Assembly: GCA_017745115.1 (NCBI GenBank)
Contig: JAGIAA010000033.1
Span: 1-31,213 of the forward strand
DNA: 31,213 nt
Source of the DNA: Sphingobium sp.
GTDB lineage: Bacteria > Pseudomonadota > Alphaproteobacteria > Sphingomonadales > Sphingomonadaceae
Direction: 5' to 3'
The position numbers and the translations under genes are program-made. Of this stretch, positions 22,179 to 31,213 are shown piece after piece. Within the stretch, counting starts at the first letter, position 1. Every line of letters begins with the position of its first letter. Under the pieces are notes generated by a model. That model saw nothing but the letters and a program-made list of their open reading frames with translations, was not told the origin of the DNA and ran no database searches.

Positions 22179-23552
22179 ATGAAGACGAGAATAATTGCGC
22201 TCGCGACCTTGCTCGCGGCGAGCACGGCTGCCGCCCAAGCGCAGGAGAGCGGCCACGATCATAGTGCGCAGGAGCCCGCTCCGGCAAAACCGGCGGACGG
22301 CGAAATGAACCATGCGAGCATGGACCATAGCAACATGGATCATGGCGCGATGGATCCGAACATGCCCGGCATGGACCATTCGATGATGAACCATGACGGC
22401 GAGGACGTCACCAGCATCCCGGATTTCGGCGAGGGCTCCGGTACAGCGCGCCTTGCCGGCGTGGAAGGCGGCATGCACGGCTATCACATCCCGGCCGGCG
22501 ACTGGATGCTGATGGCGCATGGCTATGTGACCGGCACTTATACTAACCACAAAGGCCCGCGCGGCGACGATCTTTTCTATTCCACGTCGATGCTGATGCT
22601 CTCCGGGGAGCGCGAGACGGATTGGGGCCGCGTGCAACTCCGCTCCATGATGAGCCTTGAACCGACCATGTCGGCTCGCGGCTATCCCAACCTGTTCGCG
22701 ACGGGCGAGACGGCGGGCGGTGCACCTCTGGTCGATCGCCAACACCCCCACGACCTGTTCATGGAGCTAACCGCCCGGTTCGACGTCAATGTCGGCGAGA
22801 AGGCCAGCCTGTTCCTGTATGGCGGTCCGGTGGGCGAACCCGCGCTCGGGCCCAGCGCCTTCATGCATCGCGGCTCCGCCAAGAATAATCCCGAGCCGCC
22901 GATCAGCCACCACTGGTTCGATTCCACGCACATCACCTACGGCGTCGTCACCGCCGGCATCTCGACGTCGCACTGGCAAATAGAGGGCTCCGCCTTCCGC
23001 GGCGCCGAACCGGACGAGGACCGCTGGGACATCGAGACGCCCAAGCTCGACAGTTGGTCCGCGCGCGTGACCTGGAACCCGACACCCAATTGGTCTACGC
23101 AGGTGAGCCACGGCTTCATCAAGCAACCAGAAAGCAGCCACGCTGGCGAGAATGAGTATCGCACGACCGCGAGCGTCAACTATGCCAACGGCCCCCTCTC
23201 GGCCACGGCAGCCTTCTCCGCCAAAGACCGTTCGCCCGGGGCCACGCTGACCGCCTGGCTTGTCGAGGCGAACTACGATTTGTCCAAGCATCACAGCCTG
23301 TTCGGCCGCTTCGAGAATGTCGGCAATGACGAACTCGTACCGGATCACAGCGATCCGCTGCACGATCAACCCTTCCGGATCAGCAAGCTGCAGGCCGGCT
23401 ATGCCTGGCATACCGGCCTCGGAAACGGGCCCTTCGGGCTTACGCTGGGCGGCAGCGCCAATCTCTACGGCAAACCCGCTGCCTTGGACCGGCTCTATGG
23501 CCGCAATCCTTGGGGCTACACGGTCTTCGCGAAGCTATCGCTGGGGCATTGA
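22179..23552 (+). CDS. Met/His-rich outer-membrane-type protein, CopB/PcoB-like
   Basis: The ATG at 22179 has AGGA upstream and starts a signal peptide (about residues 1-22). Residues 43-72 form a repeated MDH/NMDH/MNH stretch typical of copper-binding exports. The remainder, about 370 residues, is beta-strand rich with alternating aromatic and polar residues (GTYTNHKGP, YANGPLSATAAFSAKD, WLVEANYDLSKHHSLFGRFENVG) and ends in FAKLSLGH, consistent with an outer-membrane barrel. CopB-type proteins help move or hold copper at the cell surface. The length of 457 fits CopB/PcoB-like proteins. It is the last gene of the MerR-linked operon; a palindromic repeat follows at 23580. Confidence 0.82.
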   Translation: MKTRIIALATLLAASTAAAQAQESGHDHSAQEPAPAKPADGEMNHASMDHSNMDHGAMDPNMPGMDHSMMNHDGEDVTSIPDFGEGSGTARLAGVEGGMHGYHIPAGDWMLMAHGYVTGTYTNHKGPRGDDLFYSTSMLMLSGERETDWGRVQLRSMMSLEPTMSARGYPNLFATGETAGGAPLVDRQHPHDLFMELTARFDVNVGEKASLFLYGGPVGEPALGPSAFMHRGSAKNNPEPPISHHWFDSTHITYGVVTAGISTSHWQIEGSAFRGAEPDEDRWDIETPKLDSWSARVTWNPTPNWSTQVSHGFIKQPESSHAGENEYRTTASVNYANGPLSATAAFSAKDRSPGATLTAWLVEANYDLSKHHSLFGRFENVGNDELVPDHSDPLHDQPFRISKLQAGYAWHTGLGNGPFGLTLGGSANLYGKPAALDRLYGRNPWGYTVFAKLSLGH

Positions 23553-23579
23553 GAGACGAAAGTAGCTCCAGTCCATCTC

Positions 23580-23607
23580 CGTCATTCCCGCGAAAGCGGG
23601 AATGACG
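23580..23607. repeat. perfect 12-bp palindromic repeat in front of the nucleotidase gene
   Basis: CGTCATTCCCGC, a GAAA tetraloop, then the exact complement. This is a very common dispersed palindrome in sphingomonads and other alphaproteobacteria, by my recollection. It lies between the metal operon and the nucleotidase and contains an out-of-context ATG at 23602. It could act as a terminator for the metal operon, although no long T-run follows. Confidence 0.75.
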
Positions 23608-23670
23608 ATAGAGGTTGCGCGGGACGCGGGTGACTTGTCATTGCAACATGGACGGTCCAAGCTTCCGGCC

Positions 23671-25434
23671 ATGATCCGGAAACTTGCGCCCGCCGTCCTT
23701 GTCACCCTGCTTGCTGCTTGCGCCACCCCGCCGAAGACAGCCAGCAGCGGCCCTGCTCAGCCCGTGACCGTCAAGATCATTGGCTTCAACGACTTCCACG
23801 GCAATCTTGAGATGCCGCGCCAGTCGGTCGACGGCCCTTCAGCCAACCCGGACGAGCATGTTCGCGTGCCGGTCGGCGGTGCTGCCTATTTCGCGAGCGC
23901 AGTCGAGCGCTACCGGGCGAAGAACCCGCGCACGCTCGTTCTTTCCGCGGGCGACATGATCAGCGGTTCGCCGATCACATCCTCCCTGTTCCTCGACGAA
24001 CCGACCATCGAGGTCATGAATCGCATCGGCGTCGACTTCAACGCGCTGGGCAATCACGAGTTCGATCGCGGTCGCCAGGAACTGCTGCGCATGCAGAATG
24101 GTGGCTGCCAGAAGTTCACGTCGCGCGAGCCCTGCCAGGTCGACAAGCCTTTCCGCGGCGCGCAGTTTCCGTTCCTCGCGGCCAATGTCCTGACAGAGGA
24201 CGGCAAGACGCTCTTCCCGGCAACCGGCCTCCGCAAGCTCGGCAAGGGACGCGAGGCCGTCACGGTCGGCATTATCGGTTTGCCGCTGCGGGACGTGGAA
24301 ACCCTCGTGAATCCGAGCGGCATCAAGGGCCTCACCTTCAGGGACGAGGCCGAGACGATCAACGCACTCATCCCCAAGCTCAAAGCACAGGGGGCCGACA
24401 CGATCGTCGTCCTGATCCACCAGGGCCTCTACACCAAGGTGGGCGGCAACGACAAAAGCTGCGGCGGCGTCTCGGGCGACCTGCTCAAGGTCTTGGCCAA
24501 GCTCGACCCGCGCGTCGACCTCGTCGTCTCCGGCCACACGCATTGGGCTTATATCTGCGATTATGGCGCGATTGATCCGACCCGACCGTTCCTTGTCACC
24601 AGTGCCGGGCTGTGGGGCGAGTATATCACCGACATCGATCTCGCCATCGACCCAGTCACGAAGAAGGTCATCTCCAAACGCGCCGACAATGTGATGGTGC
24701 AGAGCGAGCCCTATACGAGCACGCAAGGGCTGGTAACGGTTAAGCCGCAATATGAGCAATTCCCGCCGCGCGCCGATATCGCCGCCTATGTCGGCAAATA
24801 TGTCGACGCCGTGAAATCGGCCAAGGAACGGCCGATCGGCAAGGCCTCGGGCGGGACACCCAAGCCGAAACAGTCCACGGACGAATCCTCGCTCGGCAAC
24901 CTCATCGCCGATGCGCAACTGGCGGCCACCAAGTCAGCCGGTGCGCAGTTTGCATTGATGAACAACACCGGCATCCGCGCGGATCTCGTCGTCGCCGACG
25001 ACAAGACCGTGACCTTCGGGGCGATCTTCGCGACCCAGCCTTTCGCCAATGAGCTCAAGACCATGACGCTGAGCGGTGCGGACCTCAAAGCCGTCTTCGA
25101 GCAGGAATTCGACGGCCAGAGTTTCGATCAGGCCTTCTCGCCGTCCGCGAACGTCCGCTATTCATACGACCTGACACGGCCGCTAGGCTCGCGCATCTTC
25201 GATCTCACGATCGACGACAAGCCGATCGATCCGGCGGCGGACTATCGCTTCACGGTCAACAGTTTCCTGGCTAGCGGAGGGGACAGCTTCACGATCTTCC
25301 GCAATGGCCGCGACGTGGTCACCAGCGGCGACGATATTGACGCGCTGGAGGCGTGGATCAAGGCCGTGCCGGTCCGCGAGATTCCCGCAGTAGGCCGGAT
25401 CAAGAACCTGACACCGGCGACCGCCGCAAAATAA
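23671..25434 (+). CDS. lipoprotein 5'-nucleotidase/UshA-like metallophosphatase
   Basis: From ATG 23671 the 587-residue product has a lipoprotein signal with LLAAC (Cys17), so it is probably anchored in the periplasm. The calcineurin-like domain carries FNDFHGN (D41, H43), SAGDMISGSPI (D95), GNHEFD (N128, H129), H250 in LIHQG and SGHTHW (H289, H291), the full two-metal set. The C-terminal nucleotidase domain has MNNTGIRADL and TVNSFLASGGDSF. It should release phosphate from 5'-nucleotides or related molecules in the periplasm. The frame extends upstream into the palindrome at 23602, but that part lacks a signal peptide start. Confidence 0.92.
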   Translation: MIRKLAPAVLVTLLAACATPPKTASSGPAQPVTVKIIGFNDFHGNLEMPRQSVDGPSANPDEHVRVPVGGAAYFASAVERYRAKNPRTLVLSAGDMISGSPITSSLFLDEPTIEVMNRIGVDFNALGNHEFDRGRQELLRMQNGGCQKFTSREPCQVDKPFRGAQFPFLAANVLTEDGKTLFPATGLRKLGKGREAVTVGIIGLPLRDVETLVNPSGIKGLTFRDEAETINALIPKLKAQGADTIVVLIHQGLYTKVGGNDKSCGGVSGDLLKVLAKLDPRVDLVVSGHTHWAYICDYGAIDPTRPFLVTSAGLWGEYITDIDLAIDPVTKKVISKRADNVMVQSEPYTSTQGLVTVKPQYEQFPPRADIAAYVGKYVDAVKSAKERPIGKASGGTPKPKQSTDESSLGNLIADAQLAATKSAGAQFALMNNTGIRADLVVADDKTVTFGAIFATQPFANELKTMTLSGADLKAVFEQEFDGQSFDQAFSPSANVRYSYDLTRPLGSRIFDLTIDDKPIDPAADYRFTVNSFLASGGDSFTIFRNGRDVVTSGDDIDALEAWIKAVPVREIPAVGRIKNLTPATAAK

Positions 25435-25443
25435 CCAGCGGTA

Positions 25444-27039
25444 TCAGTCGTCCGCGGGGTCCCGATATTTGAAGGGATCCGACACGGCCTCCCCGGTCGG
25501 AATGGCCTCCCGCGGCAGCTCCCGATCGCTGTTCGCCGCTTGGAGCAGAACGCCCGCCAGGACTGTCGATGCCTGCCGCATGTCCTCGCCGTTCAGATGG
25601 TCGAAGGTATCGACGCTGGTGTGGTGAAGGCGGCTATTATAATCGAGCGGGTCCTGGATGAACTGGAAGGCCGGAAGGCCGATCGACTGCATGTAGAAAT
25701 GATCGGTGCTGCCAGTCGTCTTGGCGACGACCGCGCCCGCTCCCAATGACTCGAACGGCGCCATCCAGCTCTTCAGCAACGGGACCGCACCGATATTATT
25801 GTCGGCATAGATGCCGCGCAATTTGCCCGAACCATTGTCGATGTTGAAATAGGCCTTGAGGTCGCCATAGCCCGGCTTGGTGGTGATCGGGAAACGATGC
25901 ACCCAGCGCAGCCGGTCGAGCAGCACCTCATCGGCCGGGCCCGGTGGCCGCGTCGCAAGATATTTCTCGACATAGGCCCTGCTGCCGAGGAGCCCCTGTT
26001 CCTCAGCCACCCACAGCACGAAGCGGATCGTGCGCTTCGGCTTCACACCTGTGGTTTTCAGGATGCGCGCCGCTTCCATAACCATGGCGCTGCCGGCCGC
26101 ATTGTCGGCCGCGCCATCGCTCGCCACCCAGCTGTCGAGATGAGCGCCGGCCATGACATAGCCGGCATTGGGATCGGTGCCGGGGATCTCGGCGATGATA
26201 TTATAGGCGTTAATATCGCTGTCGTCGTAGCGAGCATCGCTCGACATTTCGACGACCGGCGCCGGGCCCGTCTTTGCGAGCCGCGCCAAGCGGCGATAAT
26301 CCTCCGTGGCAATCTCGAAGGCCGGCAGCTTCGGCGTCTTGCCGACCTCGTAATTATAGCCGGTGCCGTGGACGAGGCCACCATCGCGCGTCGAGATTCG
26401 CGCCCAGCCGAGCGCGCCTTCTGCCGCCAGAAACTGATCTAGGTAACGCTCGAAGATGCGCCGTGCAGCCTGCTGCTCGATCGAGTCCGGATCGAAGTTC
26501 GGCTGCGTGTACGTGTCCATCTTCTTGATCTCGTCCGCCGTGAGGCGGAGGAACGGTGCCTTGTCCGGTTCATCGCCCGTGCCAGGCAGGCTGATCAGCA
26601 CGACCTTGCCCTTGAGCTTGCCCTTCCAGGAGGCGAAATCCTTGATCTTGGCCATGGGCGCGACGATGATTTCGCCCTTGAGCGTGCCCTTGGTGCCCGG
26701 CGTCCAGGCAACCGGGATGACGCGCATATGGACCAGGCGCGGCGCCGTCATCGTCATGCCGGCATCGGTGAAGAGCCAGCCTCGGCCGAAAGCGAAGCCG
26801 TCGCGACGAACGTTGCTGAGGCCCCAGCCCTTGAACTTGTCCATTGCCCAGGCCTCGGCCTTGCGCATCGACGGCGAATTGGTAAGGCGGCCGCCGATCC
26901 CGTCCGTGAGTTCCTGTGCGAGCGGCATCACCTGGCTGCGATTGAGCCCCTGCTCGAATATCTGGGACAAGTCGGCCTGCTGGGCAAAGGCCGGCGTGGC
27001 AGCCAGCATAAGCGGCGCCATGGCGAAGGGCAGTCGCAT
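25444..27039 (-). CDS. exported M28 family metallopeptidase
   Basis: The start at 27039 has AGAGGA nine bases upstream and gives a signal peptide (residues 1-19, ending PAFAQ). The 531-residue protein has the M28 zinc ligands: GAHLDSW (H300, D302 region), DNAAG (D312), VAEEQGLLGS (E346, E347), NIDNGSG (D401) and HHTSVDTFDHL (H473). A PA-type insert lies near residues 120-260. The enzyme should be a periplasmic or secreted zinc aminopeptidase or carboxypeptidase; its substrate is unknown. It is convergent with the nucleotidase gene, whose stop is 9 bases away, and lies 108 bases after mutL. Confidence 0.93.
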   Translation of the reverse strand: MRLPFAMAPLMLAATPAFAQQADLSQIFEQGLNRSQVMPLAQELTDGIGGRLTNSPSMRKAEAWAMDKFKGWGLSNVRRDGFAFGRGWLFTDAGMTMTAPRLVHMRVIPVAWTPGTKGTLKGEIIVAPMAKIKDFASWKGKLKGKVVLISLPGTGDEPDKAPFLRLTADEIKKMDTYTQPNFDPDSIEQQAARRIFERYLDQFLAAEGALGWARISTRDGGLVHGTGYNYEVGKTPKLPAFEIATEDYRRLARLAKTGPAPVVEMSSDARYDDSDINAYNIIAEIPGTDPNAGYVMAGAHLDSWVASDGAADNAAGSAMVMEAARILKTTGVKPKRTIRFVLWVAEEQGLLGSRAYVEKYLATRPPGPADEVLLDRLRWVHRFPITTKPGYGDLKAYFNIDNGSGKLRGIYADNNIGAVPLLKSWMAPFESLGAGAVVAKTTGSTDHFYMQSIGLPAFQFIQDPLDYNSRLHHTSVDTFDHLNGEDMRQASTVLAGVLLQAANSDRELPREAIPTGEAVSDPFKYRDPADD

Positions 27040-27147
27040 CGATTGCAATCCTCTTATGATTGGCGGTGCGCGATCCGCGCGAAAAGCAGTCATTACAACT
27101 TGCTATTCCCGGCGAGCCCCCAAGCGCAAGTGCAGTGTTTCAACAGC

Positions 27148-30123
<2,976 letters not shown>

Positions 30124-30140
30124 GCACCGGAGGTTAGGAT

Positions 30141-31046
30141 ATGGCGCCGCCCAGCAAGAGGCGCCCCGGGGCGGACCGAAAAGCGCAATATGGCTTGTTC
30201 GCCAGCTACGTGATCGCCGTCGTGGTCGCGCTGGTCGGGTTGCTCATGCTCATCATCTCGATTGCCGATCCGGCCGGCTTTTCGGCGCTCCGTGCGACCG
30301 GGGCCGAAGTCACGCGTCCGGTCGCCTCGGGTCTCAAATCGCTGATCCTGGGCATCGGCAACGCGGATGAGGCCGTGAGCGCCTATGTCAATGCGGGCTC
30401 GCAGAATGCCGCGCTCCGGCGTCAGGTCGACGCCAACCGCACCAAGCTCATCGAGGCCGAAGCGATCCGCGAGGAAAATGCCCGCCTGAAGCGCTTGCTG
30501 CGCCTCACCGAGGTCGAGAGCGATACGGTAGGGTCTGCCCATCTCATCAGCTCGACCGCCGGCAGTGCCGCCCGCATTGCGCGCATCGACATTGGCGCCG
30601 CGCGCGGCGTCACGGCGGGCATGCCGGTCCGCGCACCCGAAGGTCTGGTGGGCCGCGTCCTGCGGGTCGGCGCCAACACGGCCGACGTCCTCATGATCAT
30701 CGACGACGGCAATGTCGTACCCGTCAGGCGCACCAAGGACAATGTGCCGGGCATCAGCCGCGGGCGCGGCGACGGCACCGTCGAGATCCGGGCGCTCAAC
30801 ACCGAGAGCAACCCGTTCAAGCCCGGCGACATCGTCGTAACCTCCGGCATCGGCGGTCTCTACCGGCCCAATATCCCTGTTGCGGTGGTCGCCAGACTGG
30901 AAGGCGACCGCGCCGTCGCCATCCCCCTCGCCAATCCCTCGCGGATCGAACTCGTTGCCGTCCAGCGCCCCTACAAGGCGACGGCAGAAGCCGCCAGACC
31001 GGAGACCGCCGCTGCCGAGGGGCGGCAGGCATCGCCGGCGCCATGA
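30141..31046 (+). CDS. mreC: rod shape-determining protein MreC
   Basis: The 301-residue product has a short cytoplasmic N-terminus, one transmembrane helix (about residues 18-41), a coiled coil (about 85-125, rich in RQVDANRTKLIEAEAIREENARLKRLL) and a beta-rich periplasmic domain (GAARGVTAGMPVRAPEGLVGRVLRVG, VTSGIGGLYRPNIPV). The Ala/Glu-rich tail (after 280) is variable. MreC links MreB to the wall enzymes. It follows mreB by 17 bases with GGAGG upstream of its ATG, and its stop overlaps the mreD start by ATGA. Confidence 0.96.
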   Translation: MAPPSKRRPGADRKAQYGLFASYVIAVVVALVGLLMLIISIADPAGFSALRATGAEVTRPVASGLKSLILGIGNADEAVSAYVNAGSQNAALRRQVDANRTKLIEAEAIREENARLKRLLRLTEVESDTVGSAHLISSTAGSAARIARIDIGAARGVTAGMPVRAPEGLVGRVLRVGANTADVLMIIDDGNVVPVRRTKDNVPGISRGRGDGTVEIRALNTESNPFKPGDIVVTSGIGGLYRPNIPVAVVARLEGDRAVAIPLANPSRIELVAVQRPYKATAEAARPETAAAEGRQASPAP

Positions 31047-31213
31047 ACGGCCGATCTGAAAGCCGTCTCGCGCGAGACCGCCACGTCCTTCACATCCGGG
31101 GGACGCCGGTCGTCATCGTGCTCATCGGCTCGATGCTTCCTTCGCTCCTGCCGATCATCGCCCAGACCCCGCTGTTGCCCCCTTTCGGCTTCATGGTCTT
31201 CATGGCCTGGCGC
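31043..31213 (+). CDS. mreD: rod shape-determining protein MreD, N-terminal part
   Basis: The first 57 codons lie in the window, from ATG 31043, which overlaps the mreC stop by 4 bases. The peptide starts with a charged segment (RARDRH region), then a hydrophobic helix (TPVVIVLIGSMLPSLLPIIAQTPLLPPFG) consistent with the first two of the several helices of MreD, the polytopic inner-membrane partner of MreC. Identification rests mainly on position after mreC and the hydrophobic profile. The gene continues past the right edge. Confidence 0.85.
   Translation, partial: MNGRSESRLARDRHVLHIRGTPVVIVLIGSMLPSLLPIIAQTPLLPPFGFMVFMAWR

Noticed and set aside
23839..24918. Minus-strand open frame of 359 codons inside the nucleotidase gene
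   Set aside because: Antisense shadow; the plus-strand gene has all metal ligands.

Overview
The window is a high-GC chromosomal stretch with the gene content and order of an alphaproteobacterium, most likely a member of the Sphingomonadales. The pointers are a start of nuoA matching the sphingomonad N-terminus, a DUF2842 protein, a tkt-gap-pgk-class I fba run, the zapA-6S RNA-5-formyl-THF cyclo-ligase arrangement, a MutL carrying the endonuclease motif of organisms without MutH, and three intergenic palindromes of types I recall as common in sphingomonads. These assignments rest on recall of families, not on a search. No phage, plasmid, CRISPR or intact insertion sequence was seen, and no gap longer than 300 bases lacks a gene.

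Layout, left to right. The left edge holds the first 12 codons of nuoA (minus). Iron handling follows: bfd and bfr (plus), with candidate iron-box-like inverted repeats. A compact minus-strand operon then runs efp, a small secreted protein, an inositol-monophosphatase-family gene and an SMP-30-like secreted protein, with 1-base overlaps or a 3-base gap. From about 4.2 to 8.6 kb there is a mixed accessory segment: an NTF2/SnoaL-like protein, thiE, DUF72, a glutathione peroxidase, a PAPS sulfotransferase, and an SRPBCC-ArsR pair preceded by two related inverted repeats. From 8.6 to 14 kb lies the central carbon cluster on the minus strand, transcribed tkt, gap, pgk, fba. A REP-like hairpin separates gap from pgk.

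From 14.1 to 15.7 kb is a plus-strand run of a small coiled-coil protein, zapA, 6S RNA, 5-formyltetrahydrofolate cyclo-ligase and a DUF2842 membrane protein. The minus strand then holds two overlapping uncharacterised membrane protein genes, tRNA-Asp(GTC), a PerM/AI-2E family permease and thyA. thyA is divergent from tRNA-Pro(CGG), which has a good promoter and is followed by ychF.

From 20.6 to 23.6 kb is a metal-response locus. A MerR-family regulator with a CueR-like C-x7-C loop diverges from a three-gene plus-strand unit: a glutaredoxin-MauE fusion, a His-rich CxxC small exported protein, and a Met/His-rich outer-membrane-type protein. The shared promoter has the 20-bp spacer typical of MerR-activated promoters. 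Copper is the likeliest metal. Next are a lipoprotein 5'-nucleotidase, an exported M28 peptidase, mutL, and the divergent cell-shape operon mreB-mreC-mreD, cut by the right edge.

Most of the window is housekeeping. The parts most worth a second look are the metal locus, the SRPBCC-ArsR double operator, the paired membrane proteins and the 6S RNA.
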